From: Magnolia sinica
Taxonomy: Eukaryota; Streptophyta; Magnoliopsida; Magnoliales; Magnoliaceae
Length of the DNA: 64,000 bases
Direction: 5' to 3'
Assembly (NCBI RefSeq): GCF_029962835.1
Contig: NC_080588.1
Coordinates: 47,537,001 to 47,601,000 of the forward strand
Positions 1 to 12,060 of this stretch are shown here, piece after piece. Numbering within the stretch: the stretch's first letter is position 1; each line of letters starts with the position of its first letter. The notes under the pieces are model-generated. The model did no database searches, was not told where the DNA came from, and worked only from the letters and a program-made list of their open reading frames with translations. Position numbers and translations under genes: made by a program.

Positions 1-560
1 GAAATTTTCAAATATGAGACGGTCGATATACACCTATTATAATATATTTCAACGTATTCTTCCAGATATACACCTGTTATATAATATATTTCATCATATT
101 CACATTCACATCCATCTAAACCCAAGCTACGTAAATCCATCCAAACATAAACTACATTCATCCAAACATAAACTACATCCATCCAAACACAAACAATCTT
201 ATCCACATTACATTCATCCAGGCATAAATACATATCAGTTTAACATCATAAAAAAAAAAAAAAATCAGCAACAATTTTCTTTTTGTGTCTTTCATCTAAC
301 AAAAAAATATTCAACCAACAAAACATTATAATTCAGAATCATGAAGAATTGCAAAAACTTCTTCCAAAAAAGTGGGCACACTTTTTTAAAATAAAACTGA
401 TCATTAAAATAAAACTAATGCAAGCAAATAATGCAAAAAAGTATTTCAATTCAAGTTAATAGAAACAACAACAAAAATTAAAGCTCTGTAAAAAGGGGCA
501 TGTGTTAAAAGGGATACATTTTTGTTTGATGCTATGTGATTGGGCTACATTATTACAGCA
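1..560. repeat. AT-rich flank with short imperfect tandem repeats
   Basis: No gene is visible. Around 130-200 a unit close to 'catccaaacataaactacat' is repeated imperfectly about three to four times. The rest is A-rich single-copy-looking sequence running into the TTTAGG array. Its position matches 16870-17290, where 'cattcattcaattacaat' repeats sit between a CACTA terminus and a TTTAGG array. It may therefore be the inner part of a second element's terminal region whose end lies left of the window (inference). Confidence 0.4.
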
Positions 561-1745
561 ATCGGGTTTGGGTTCGGATTTAGGTTTGAGTTTTCAAGTT
601 TAGGTTTAGGTTTAGGTTAGGGAGTTGAGATTAGGATTAGGTGTAGGTTTAGGTTTAGGGATTTGAGAATACATTTAGGTTTTAGGTTTAGGTTTAGGTT
701 TTAGGTTATACGTTAAGGTTTAAGTTTTAGGTTTAGGTTAAGGTTAAGGTTAGGTTATAGGTTATAAGTTTAGGTTATAGGTTATAGGTTAGGTTTTAGG
801 TCATATGTTTTGGTTTAGGTTAAGGTTATAGGTTTAGGTTTAGGTTAAGGTTTAGGTTTAGGTTATAAGCTATAGGTTTAGGGAATTAAGAATAGGTTAA
901 GGTTTAGGTTTAGGAAATCGGGTTCGGGATCAGGTTTAGGTTTGGGTTTTCAAGTTTAGGTTTAGGATTAGGTTAGGGAGTTGAGATTAGGATTAGGTGT
1001 AGGTTTAGGTTTAGGGATTTGAGAATACATTTAGGTTTTAGGCTTAGGTTTAGGTTATAGGTTATAGGTTTAAGTTTAGGTTTAGGTGTAGGTTTAGGTT
1101 TAGGTTTAGGTTATAGGTTATAGGTTTAAGTTTAGGTTTAAGTGTAGGTTTTGGTTTAGGTTTAGGTTTAGGTTAAGGTTAAGGTTTAGGTTTAGGAAAT
1201 CGGGTTCGGGATCGGGTTTAGGTTTGGGTTTTCAAGTTTAGGTTTAGGTTTTGGTTAGGGAGTTGAGATTAGGATTAGGTGTAGGTTTAGGTTTAGGGAT
1301 TTGAGAATATATTTAGGTTTTAGGTTTAATTTTAGGTTTTAGGTTATAGGTTAAGGTTTAGGTTTTAGGTTTAGGTTAAGGTTAGTTTATAAGTTATGAG
1401 TTTAGGTTATAGGTTATAGGTTAAGGTTTTAGGTCATAGGTTTTGGTTTAGGTTAAGGTTATAGGTTTATGTTAAGGTTTAAGTTTAGGTTTAGGTTAAA
1501 GTTTAGGTTTAGGTTATAAGCTATAGGTTTAGGGAATTGAGAATAGGTTAAGGTTTAGGTTTAGGAAATCGGGTTCGGGATCGGGTTCAGGTTTGGGTTT
1601 TCAAGTTAGGTTTAGGTTTAGGTTAGGGAGTTGAGATTAGGATTAGGTGTAGGTTTAGGTTTAGGGACATTTAGGTTTTAGGTTTAGGTTTAGGTTATAG
1701 GTTTTAGGTTAAGGTTTAGGTTTTAGGTTTAGGTTAAGGTTAGGT
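561..1745 (+). repeat. Degenerate TTTAGG telomere-like array, segment A1
   Basis: The plus strand is built from 'ggttta', 'ggttata' and 'ggttaagg' words, with the hexamer TTTAGG dominant and TTTAGGG only occasional. It is almost free of C. A higher-order unit is marked by 'gggagttgagattagga', seen here at about 621, 977, 1259 and 1627 (spacing 280-370 bp), and by an 'aaatcgggttcgggatcgggt' block. Variants are too diverged for a functional chromosome end. The array is cut at 1745 by element E1 and resumes at 7916. Confidence 0.9.
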
Positions 1746-3028
1746 TGTCATGCCCCAAACTCGGAAATCGGATTCACAGGAATCCCGATCGTTGAATCTG
1801 GTGCCGACAGCCTCCGTAGTACCCCATTCTCGGTTCCTATCGTCCATATGCCAGATTTCGATCCTGGTGTCCTACAAAGAGGTTTTTTTTTGTATGTTTA
1901 ACTCGTAATAAGCATAACCACAAGATTACCCAATTCACAAAGGCAACATCATCATCACATATCCACAAATATAATCATTTGAGTACAATGCTGAAAGGGA
2001 AATACATAAATCTAAAATTAAGCACCAGAAGATCGCCGTACGCTCCAAGCTCAACACTGCTGCAACCTAACATCACCTGCTCGCATCTATCGTGCATAAG
2101 CTTATAGAAAGCTTAGAGGGTGGTGTAAGTGTGTGCACAAGGTAAGTGCCAAGTATTCAATATCAGAGTAATCAGATTAAGCGGAAGTACTAACGAGTCC
2201 ATGGATCATACAATATTAGGGTACACAATACAAATTAACTATGTAAATGAGGAGTCAAAGCGAACCAAATATTAGATGCCGAGGATACAATGCCATAAAT
2301 CACACAATATCGAAAGTACTGGTAATCCATAAATTATATAATGTCGAAATAAGCAGAAATACTGACAAGAGCATGAATTATCATAGTAAATGGAATATTG
2401 ACAAGATCATAAATCATACGATAACAGAGTAAGCGAAAATACGGACAAGTCCATGAGTCAATCAATGTTAAAATATACAATGTAGAATAACTATGCAAAT
2501 GATGAATCATAGATAGCCAAATATCAGATGCAATACAACATACATTCCTGATGAGTAACACAAATAGCTTCAGCCGTACCTATGCCATATAAATGCAGAG
2601 ACACAATAACCCAAAATGTCGTATGCCGCGGATGTTATGCAATATGCGGTGCGAATGGAATGACCACACTGGAGTGTGAAGTTGGGATGATAGTACGTAG
2701 TATCGTAGGCTATAGGGTCCATCACAAGGGACTTCTATCTAAACCAGTCCCATACCTAAATTTGGATAGTCAGACTCAATGAGGTAAACTCCTGATCTCA
2801 GGTTAGTCGCGCGCCCCAACCGAAATCCTGGCCATTGCGAAGGCACATGTAACAAATAGTTGCACACCACCAACCCGAGTGGATAGTGAATGAATGAATG
2901 CATTAATGAGTATGCAACTCCTGCTCACTAAATCCACATATCAGTATAGTCCATCTCTGGGATCATCACCGGGGTCTATTACACTCTACGCCAGCTTGCC
3001 GCCCCTATCCGAGTGCACAACTGGGTAA

Positions 3029-3259
3029 GTGGAAGAGACCTCAATATCCGCCTGCCAATATCAGGCCCGGCTCGTCGATAGCGAACCCATTCCTCAAGCT
3101 GGTCAAACTCAACCTAGACATTGCCCCCTCACTCAGGCGGGTAAGGTCACACCCCCTCCCAACCGACCACGACACAGTGGGAGACGCGGCCTACTGGTAT
3201 ACGGCCCTCATGCGCTCATATATATATCCACTCAGTCTCGACGTTGGGGCGTCTCTTAG
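3029..3259 (+). other. Conserved ORF-bearing block in E1
   Basis: An open frame of 76 codons includes 'YQARLVDSEPIPQAGQTQP'. The matching block in E2 (26564-26770, minus strand) keeps the frame open for 68 codons with 'YQYRARLVNSGFIPRAGQTQ'. In E3 (about 39725-39895) the same reading is present but has an in-frame stop after 'PPSNRS'. The block is one of the best conserved internal parts of the three elements. Whether it is translated or is simply conserved LTR regulatory DNA cannot be told; I know of no protein family that matches. Confidence 0.35.
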
Positions 3260-3679
3260 CCACGGTGGTTTAGGGATTTTCACCCATGGACATCTATGAT
3301 GCTCGTATGCTAGAACCAAATATTTTCGGTGTCCCATCTGGCTATCCACGATATGCCTGTGGAGGCCATGGCCCTGATGTCGCTAGAGTGTACAGTAATC
3401 ATAACACAATGTAAGATGCATGAGTCATACAATCCAGTCATGCATCAATCCTGAGCATATAGTGAGCTCATGTGAGATAACCTCCGCCTATCATGGAGTC
3501 TCATATCATCCTGCCCAATGACATATACAATGGTCAATCACATCTCATAACAAACATGCAGATGATGCGTATGGGCATGTACCATGATGCTATGCAGTCA
3601 CATACTCATAATTGGTATCAATAACGATTGACCTCGACAATATGGACATTGAACCAACATTGCCCTCAAGGAATGGCAC

Positions 3680-4905
3680 ACGTAGTGCCTAACATATAAT
3701 GTGCCTACGACCTCACACAAAGGCCTAATATACACCACAGTGGGCCTTACCCAAGGACCACATACACAACAGGTGGGCCCTACTCATGGGCCTTAAATAC
3801 ATGACATGTGGGCCCTACACGGGTCTCAAATACATCAAATGGGCCATGCATCATGGGCATATCACAATGGGCCTTGCCCATAGGCCACGAATACATCATA
3901 ATGGGCCCCAATTACGGGTCGCATATACATCATATAGGTCTTGACAATCGGCCTCGGCCTTGATAATCAAAATTGACACTCGGAATTGGCCTCGATACTC
4001 GGCCTCGACAGTCGGAATCGATCGATAATCGGCCTCGACAATCGGCTGATCAAGGCCTAAGGGAAGGTCACAATGTGGACATTAAACCATCATTGCCCAA
4101 CAATGTGGCCATTTAACCATCATTATTCCCAAGGAGTGGCCCACATAGAGCCAAACGTATCATAAGCCCATGGCCTCACAAAAGGGCTTAATACACAACA
4201 GGTGGGTCGCATCCACGGGCCTCATACAAGGGCTACATATACATCACTTGGGCCTCACCAAATGGGCCAAAAATACATCATGATGGGCCTCATCATATGG
4301 GCCTTATATAAATTAGATTAGGCTGTTCGGATCAAACATATATATCACGTGGATCTTGGCACATGGGTCATGATTACATCACATCAGGCCTCATCATATG
4401 GGCCTCACATACATCACAATGGGTCGTAATACTTGGATCTCATATACATCAAATGGGCCCGCACTATCATATACATCAAAGGGGCCGCACTATATATCAA
4501 TGTGGGCCTCAGGGATGGGCTATAAATATATCAATGTGGGCCATAAAAACATCATATTGGGCCTCGATAAAGGCCACAAATACGTAACAGGTGGGCCCTG
4601 CTCATTGGCCCTCAAATACACCACATGGGCCATACAAGCATCAAGTGGGCCGCATTACATGGGCCTCATATACAACACGTCAGGCCTAATATACATCATA
4701 GGTGGGCCCTGCACATTGGCCCTAATATACATCATAGGTGGGCCTTGCACATTGGCCTCATGGATGGGTCGTAAATACATCAAGGCAGGCCTTATGGACG
4801 TCCACAAATAAATCAAGATGGGCCTAATCACATGGGCCTCATGTGTCAAGGTGGGGCTCAACGGACGGGCCACAAATAAATTAATGTGGGCCTCATCACG
4901 TCCCA
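3680..4905 (+). repeat. Array of 'tgggcc' / 'atacatcacaatgggcc' repeats in E1
   Basis: A 20-40 bp unit of the type 'atatacatcacaatgggcct' recurs dozens of times with substitutions. A short stretch at about 3940-4050 is instead built from 'cctcgacaatcgg'. Matching arrays occur in E2 (about 25570-26030, reverse orientation) and E3 (40370-41830). Long open frames through this array (for example 4398-4811) are by-products of the repeat. The core TGGGCC equals the site II / TCP-type promoter motif known from plants; any such role is inference. Confidence 0.75.
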
Positions 4906-5469
4906 AAAAAAAAGATCATAATGAAGGATCATTTGGACCATACCACAAATAGCAATTGAGATAATAATTTCCACTGTTAAACAAATCACAGGGCCCACTA
5001 TACAGTTTATTTTCCAACCAACCTAATCATAAGGTCATAAAGGCCTGGATTGAGAGGGAAAATAAATATCATATTAGTCCAAACTTTGAAGTCCAAGGGT
5101 TTAATGGTGGACATTCAAACCCATTATTTCCTGTAAGGTGGTCCACCTGATCCTAGATCTGTCTCATTTTTAGTCTCAAGTCTTAAGATGAGCTTTCAAA
5201 ATGGTTGGACAGTTTGGATGCAACGCATACATCATGGTGGGCCCCATTGTCCAAACAACGGACGATGTGGATGAAGCACATACATCTGGGGCGGGTCCCA
5301 CCGTCAGAATGGCATGGATGTACACGTACATCGCGTGGGACCTGCAGAGCTCACTGGCGTTAAAGGAGCAGCTTCATAGTTGCCACACGTGCAGCTTTGC
5401 TGCCTATTTTAAAAGCAGAGGTGGGTCCCAACGTAGGGCCCACCACAACATTTTATAAATATATAAGTA

Positions 5470-5471
<2 letters not shown>

Positions 5472-5529
<58 letters not shown>
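5472..5529. repeat. (TA)n microsatellite
   Basis: An uninterrupted run of alternating T and A, about 29 dinucleotides, inside E1. A similar TA-rich run occupies the corresponding place in E3 (42167-42206) and a more irregular one in E2 (25483-25574), so it is ancestral to the element family. Confidence 0.95.
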
Positions 5530-5531
<2 letters not shown>

Positions 5532-7915
5532 ATGCAGCGTTCAGGCCCTGCACGGCCTGGACAAACACATACATTAGCGTGGCTCCACACGTGGGGTGGG
5601 TCCCACCGTCCAAGGACAGTGGACACCTCACGTGCATTATGGTGTGGCCCATGTGAATGGGTAGACGGTGTGAATGGGTCCCACGGACCCAGATTGAAGA
5701 GGAAAAACAAATATCATAATGATCCAAAACTTCAGGACCAAAAAAAAGGTTTCAATGGTAGACGTTCAACATCACTGCTTCCTGCCGTGTGGGCCACCCC
5801 AAGTGATAATCTAATTCGTTCACCATCCTGGCCACCTCGAATGAGGTCAAATAGACTCTGATTAGGACTGGTTTGGATGACAAGGGACTCCAAAGAGGGC
5901 CCTAGAGTGTTTCAACAGATGGGCATTAATACACTTAGTACGGCTCACTCGAGACTCATATTTGCCTCAAAATTTGGCACATGGCCTAAAATTATAAGGA
6001 GGAGATGGTGGACGGTGTGGATTAAACAAATTCATCATGGTGGGGTCCACGTGTGGTGGCAACCTAGTAAGTTTCCACCCTCACCATCACTGGACAATAA
6101 AGTCTAGGGACTTACTTTTCTTTTCTTCTTCTTCTCTTTCTTCCTTCATTTTTATTTTATTTTATTCTACTATATGGGCCCACTAGTGGATAATCCAAAC
6201 CGTCTATTATATCGACCAGCTCTCTATGGACCAAAGGAATCTAATGATGGATAGGTCCACCACTTATACACACAACAGTAGGCATTAGAAGGTTCCAATA
6301 GTAGGACTTTGTTTCCCTCGGTGCGGTCCACTAAGAACTATGATTTGTCTCATTTTTCGACTCATACCCTAAAACTACACGGGGAAGGTGGTGGATGGCA
6401 TGGATTAAACAAATACATCAAGATGGGGCCCATGGTTGGGACGCCCCCCACCCACGTCCGCATGGTTGATGTGAGGGGTGCTTCCACTACCACCATCGGT
6501 TATGGTGTGGTTTCCATGATGGTTGGATCGAGTAGATTTTTAGGCTCCATGGCTAAAATGTGCTAGAAAATGGACGTATGGTGTGGATCTAAGAATACAT
6601 CAATGTGGGTCCCATAAGTGAAAACTCACTCCAAACCTCCCATGCAAAAAGTGAGGAATGACGTGGGTAGCCCAACCCCTTAGCATTTGTGGTATGGCCC
6701 ACCAGTGATTCGGATTAGCTTCATTTTTCGGCTCAATGCCTAAAATGAGCTGAGAAATTGGATGGACGGCGTGGATTTGATCCTTCCATTAAGGTGGGAC
6801 CTGCATGAGCAGTCCACACATCAATGTTAGCCACACCATGCCGTTCACACTTCATTATGGGGCCACGTCCAGCGTCCTTAGACGCTGGACAGTTTGGATA
6901 CCACACAACATCATGGTGGGTCCCACATGTACGTGGCCCACCTGATGGTATAATATACATATAATATATTTATTATATTATATTTAAAAGAAAGAAAAAA
7001 AGAATGGCTGGGTGGTACACACTCCACCGTCAGTTCTCACTTCTCAGTTAGCTACACCCCACTGTCAGTTAACACAACACTATTAGCCACCACCACTGAC
7101 GGACAATGTGGCATATACCTCATCAAGGTGGGTCCCACATGGACGTGGCCCACCTGATTTGAATCAATCTGATACTTGTGTTTTTCGACCACCATAAGAT
7201 AGGGTCCACATGATTTGGACGGTTTGGATAAGACATACATCAAGGTGGGGTCCATCCGAGTGGGCCACACACCACACAAAAATGGTAAAAAGAGAGAAGC
7301 ACCCACCTCTAGATCGACTCATTCTTCAATCCTTCGGGTCCTCAAGCCTTCTAGGATCCTTTTCAACGGTGGAGATGGGCTTCTAATGGCAGGATTGAAG
7401 GGGATCTAAGGTGAAAGAGGGCTAGCCATGGAGATGGGTTGGGACGTCCATGGCTCTTGCAAAGGTTGGAGAATAAGAAAGAAAGAGGGAGGGAGAGAGA
7501 GAGGTTATTATGGCTTGTCATAATGGTGTAAGGCTATCATTAATACCTAAGTAAGGGTAGATGTCGACTTTTGGGAAAAGGTGAGGGAATGATTACCTAG
7601 CACATCACCCCATGATAGCTTAAAAAATTGTGTCATAGCAATAGGTGGGTCTCGCAATGTGCAGTCAACAGTCATTACAATGCGTGGGCCACAACTAGTG
7701 ATCCGAGCGTTGTATTGACGCACGAGACGCGGTGTTGGAACCGCGACGACAATGCGGTCATGATGGTACAAGTTTCGACTCGAACCGACTTAGATATACT
7801 GGACACAACTCAAGATCGTACGCATATGCCAATAACAGATCGCGGGTCGCCGGATTTCGACCGGAAGGACCGCGGAAGCCTACGGAACGATACAGTCTAG
7901 GACACGGGTCTTACA

Positions 7916-10900
7916 TAGGTTATAGGTTATAAGTTTAGGTTATAGGTTATAGGTTAAGGTTTTAGGTCATAGGTTTTGATTTAGGTTAAGGTTATAGGTT
8001 TAGGTTTAGGTTTAGGTTAAGGTTTAAGTTTAGGTTTAGGTTAAGGTTTAGGTTTAGGTTATAAGCTATAGGTTTAGGGAATTGAGAATAGGTTAAGGTT
8101 TAGGTTTAGGAAATTGGGTTTGGGTTCGGGATCAGGTTTAGGTTTGGGTTTTCAAGTTTAGGTTTAGGTTTAGGTTAGGGAGTTGAGATTAGGATTAGGT
8201 GTAGGCTTAGGTTTAGGGATTTGAGAATACATTTAGGTTATAGGTTTAGGTTATAGGTTTAGGTTAAGGTTTAGGTGAAGGTTTAGGTTTAGGTTTAGGT
8301 TAAGGTTTAGGTTTAGGTTATAAGCTATAAGTTTAGGGAATTGAGAATAGGTTAAGGTTTAGGTTTAGGAAATCGGGATTGGGTTTAGGTTTGGGTTTTT
8401 AAGTTTAGGATTAGGTTTAGGTTAGGGAGTTGAGATTAGGATTAGGTGTAGGTTTAGGTTTAGGGATTTGAGAATACATTTAGGTTTTAGGTTTAGGTTT
8501 AGGTTTTAGGTTATAGGTTAAGGTTTAGGTTTTAGGTTTAGGTTAAGGTTAGGTTATAGGATATAAGTTTAGGTTATAGGTTATAGGTTAAGGTTTTAGG
8601 TCATAGGTTTTGGTTTAGGTTAAGTTAAGGTTTAGGTTTAGGTTTAGGTTAAGGTTAAGTTTTAGGTTATAAGCTATAGGTTTAGGGAATTGAGAATAGG
8701 TTAAGGTTTAGGTTTAGGAAATCGGGTTCGGGATCGGGTTTAGGGTTGGGTTTTCAAGTTTAGGTTTAGGTTTAGGTTAGGGAGTTAAGATTAGGGTTAG
8801 GTGTAGGTTTAGGTTTAGAAATTTGAGAATACATTTAGGTTTTAGGTTATAGGTTAAGGTTTAGGTTTAAGGTTTAGGTTAGGGTTAGGTTATAGGTTAT
8901 AAGTTTAGGTTATAGGTTATAGGTTAAGGTTTTTGGTCATAGGTTTTGGTTTAGGTTAAGGTTATAGGTTTAGGTTTAGGTTTAGGTTAAGGTTAAGGTT
9001 AAGGTTTAGGTTTAGGTTTAGGTTTAGGTTTAGGTTATAAGCTATAGGTTTAGGGAATTGAGAATAGGTTAAGGTTTAGGTTTAGGAAATCGGGTTTGGG
9101 TTCGGGATCGAGTTTAGGTTTGGATTTTCAAGTTTAGGTTTAGGTTTAGGTTAGGGAGTTGAGATTAGGATTAGGTGTAGGTTTAGGTTTAGGGATTTGA
9201 GAATACATTTGGGTTTAGGTTTAGGTTTAGGTTATAGGTTATAGGTTTAGGTTTAGGTTTTAGGTTTAGGTTAAGGTTAGGTTATAGGTTATAAGTTTAG
9301 GTTATAGGTTATAGGTTAAGGTTTGGTTTTGGTTAAGGTTAATAGGTTTAGGTTAAGGTTTTAAGCTATAGGTTTAGGGAATTGAGAATAAGTTAAGGTT
9401 TAGGTTTAGGAAATCGGGTTCGGGTTCGGGATCGGGTTTAGGTTTGGGTTTTCAAGTTTAGGTTTATGTTTAGGTTAGGTAGTTGAGATTAAGATTAGGT
9501 GTAGGTTTATGTTTAGGGATTTGAGAATACATTTAGGTTTTAGGTTTAGGTTATAGGTTTAGGTTTTAAGTTTAGGTTAAGGTTAGGTTATAGGTTATAA
9601 GTTTAGGTTATAGGTTATAGGTTAAGGTTTTAGGTCATAAGTTTTGGTTTAGGTTAAGGTTATAGGTTTAGGTTTAGGTTTAGGTTAAGGTTTAGGTTTA
9701 GGTTTAGGTTTAAGTTATAAGCTATAGGTTTAGGAAATTGAGAATAGGTTAAGGTTTAGGTTTAGGAAATCGGGTTTGGGTTCGGGATCGGGTTTAGGTT
9801 TGGGTTTTCAAGTTTAGGTTTAGGTTTAGGTTAGGGATTTGAGATTAGGATTAGGTGTAGGTTTAGGTTTAGGTTTAGGGATTTAAGAATACATTTAGGT
9901 TTTAGGTTTAGGTTTAGGTTATAAGTTATAGGTTTAGGTTTAGGTTTAGGTTTAGGTTAAGGTTTAGGTTTAGGTTTAGGTTTAGGTTTAGGTTATAAGC
10001 TATAGGTTTAGGGAATTGAGAATAGGTTAAGGTTTAGGTTTAGAAAATCGGGTTCGGGTTCGGGATCGGGTTTAGGTTTGGGTTTTCAAGTTTAGGTTTA
10101 CATTTAGGTTAGGGAGTTGAGATTAGGATTAGGTGTAGGTTTAGGTTTAGGGATTTGAGAATACGTTTATGTTTTAGGTTATAGGTTAAGGTTTAGGTTT
10201 TAGGTTTAGGTTAAGGTTAGGTTATAGGTTATAAGTTTAGGTTATAGGTTATAAGTTAAGGTTTTAGGTCATAGGTTTTGGTTTAGGTTAAGGTTATAGG
10301 TTTAGGTTAAGGTTTAGGTTTAGGTTAGGTTAGGTTAAGGTTTAGGGAATTAAGTTTAGGTTATAGGTTTAGGTTATAGGTTAAGGTTTAAGTTTAAGTT
10401 TTGGTTTAGGTTATAGGTTTTGGGATTTGAGAATAGGTTTAGGTTAAGGTTATAAGTTTAGGTTTAAGAAATCGGGATCAGGTTCGGGTTCGGGTTTAGG
10501 TTTGGGTTTTCAAGTTTAGGTTTAGGTTTAGGTTAGGGAGTTGAGATTAGGATTAGGTGTAGGTTTAGGTTTAGGGATTTGAGAATACGTTAAGGTTTAG
10601 GTTTAGGAAATTGGGTTCGGGTTCGAGATCAGGTTTACGTTTGGGTTTTAGGTTTAGGTTTAGGTTATAGGTTATAAGTGTAGGTTTAGGTTTAGGTTTT
10701 AGGTTTAGGTTATAGGTTTAGGTTTAGGTTAAGGTTTAGGTTTAGGTTATAGGTTTTGGGATTTGAGAATAGGTTTAGGTTTAGGTTTTATGTTTAGGTT
10801 AAGGTTATAGGTTTAGGTTTAGGTTATAGGTTAAGGTTTAGGGAATTGAGTTTAGGTTATAGGTTATAGGTTAAGGTTTAGGTTTAGGTTTAGGTTTTAG

Positions 10901-11533
10901 GTTTAGGTTTTAGGTTATAGGTTATGGGTTTAGGTTATAGGTTTAGGTTAAGGTTTAGGTTTAGGTTTAGGTTTAGGTTATAGGTTAAATAGGTTTAGGT
11001 TATAGGTTATAGGTTTAGGTTATAGGTTTAGGGATTTGAGAATAGGTTTAGGTTATAGGTTATACGTTATAGGTTTGGGTTTAGGTTTTGGTTTAGGTTA
11101 TAGGTTTAGGGGTTTGAGAATAGGTTTAGGTTTTGGTTTTGGTTTAGGTTATAGGTTTAGGTTTAGGTTATAGGTTTAGGTTTAGGTTCGGTTATATGTT
11201 TTTGGTTAAGGTTTAGGTTATAGTTATATGTTTTGGGATTTGAGAATAGGTTTAGGTTATAAGTGTAGGATTAGGTTCGGTTATATGTTATGGTTTAGAG
11301 AATTGAGTTTAGGTTATAGGTTCAGGTTATAAGTTATAGGTTATAGGTTTAGGTTAAGGTTTAGGTTATAGGTTTTGGGTTTTGAGAATAGGTTTAGGTT
11401 ATAAGTATAGGTTTAAGTTTGGTTGTAGGTTAAAGTTTAAAGAATTGAGTTTAGGTTATAGGTTATAGGTTTAGGTTAAGGTTATAGGTTTTGGGATTTG
11501 AGAATAGGTTTAGGTTATAGGTTAAGGGTGTGG
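7916..11533 (+). repeat. Degenerate TTTAGG telomere-like array, segment A2
   Basis: Continuation of segment A1 after E1, with the same strand orientation. The marker 'gggagttgagattagga' recurs at about 8179, 8426, 8781, 9155, 9480, 9835, 10113 and 10537, giving units of roughly 250-420 bp. Toward the right end the higher-order structure fades into simple 'ggttataggttt' repeats. The array stops sharply at 'ggttaagggtgtggtccctgc' (about 11521), the same junction sequence that ends array B2 near 28392. Confidence 0.92.
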
Positions 11534-12060
11534 TCCCTGCAAATACAGATATAAACACGGCCTGCTTCAATTGGTTAGGCCCTTTCAATGATGTCTATAG
11601 GAAATTGACAACTTCATCATGGTCATAACAGTGGTTCCCACCTTCTAGGGACCCCCGCTCAACATCCGAATAGCTCCGACGCACATCCAGGTCTGCTCCA
11701 TTAATTTTGAGTAAATACATAAATATGGCATGTCCAAATAGTCAGGCCCCTCCAATGCTGTCCATAGGAAATGGACAGCTTCATCATGGTCATAACAGCG
11801 GTTCCCACCTTCTAGGGACCCCTGCTTAACATCCGGATAGCTCCGACGCACATTCGGGTCTGTTCCATTAATTTCGAGCAAATATATAAACACGGCCTGT
11901 CCAAATGGCCAGGCCCCTCCAATGTTGTCCATAGGAAATGGACAGCTTCATCATGGTCATAATAGTGGTTCCCACCTTCCACGGACCCCCGTTCATCCGA
12001 ATAGATCCGATGCACATTCGGGTCTGCTTCATCAATTTCGAGCTAATACATTTAAAAACA
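11534..12060 (-). repeat. Tandem 165-172 bp cassette with open minus-strand frame, copy A
   Basis: Two and a half to three tandem copies; the landmark 'catccgaatagctccgacgc' recurs at about 11659, 11831 and 11996. On the minus strand each copy encodes 'YYDHDEAVHFLWTTLEGP' preceded by a 'VRRSYPDE..GSLEGG' stretch. The minus frame stays open over most of two copies (11645-11932 and 11812-12015 in two frames). A second set lies at 28394-28790 next to array B2, again immediately beyond the 'ggttaaggg' junction. I do not recognise the protein. It may be a captured exon duplicated in tandem, or a part specific to this element family. Confidence 0.6.

Larger units (their letters stand above)
1746..7915 (+). 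mobile_element. E1: giant LTR-like solo element, 6.2 kb
   Basis: It begins TGTCATGCCCC, ends GGGTCTTACA and interrupts the TTTAGG array. The 5-bp direct repeat TAGGT flanks it (1741-1745 and 7916-7920). TG...CA ends with a 5-bp duplication are typical of LTR-retrotransposon integration. No second copy of the terminal sequence, polyprotein or primer-binding site is seen inside, so a solo LTR is the simplest reading. Related copies are E2 (23402-27430, inverted) and E3 (38681-43474). Internal order: a conserved ~700-bp 5' part; a conserved ORF-bearing block near 3029; an array of 'tgggcc' repeats (3680-4905); a (TA)n run; blocks of 'gtgggtcccac'; and a GC-rich 3' end. E1 is longest because of extra MITE-like sequence at about 5840-7300. 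A long non-autonomous element other than a solo LTR is not excluded. Confidence 0.75.

Noticed and set aside
4363..4906. Overlapping frames of 74-137 codons on both strands in E1
   Set aside because: By-products of the 'tgggcc' repeat array, open on both strands at once.
5397..5861. A 154-codon frame across the (TA)n run
   Set aside because: It includes a Ile-Tyr run from the microsatellite, and E1 has frames on both strands here.
561..11533. A true chromosome end (telomere)
   Set aside because: Units are heavily degenerate, hexameric rather than TTTAGGG, interrupted by insertions and followed by more than 50 kb of sequence with a gene.
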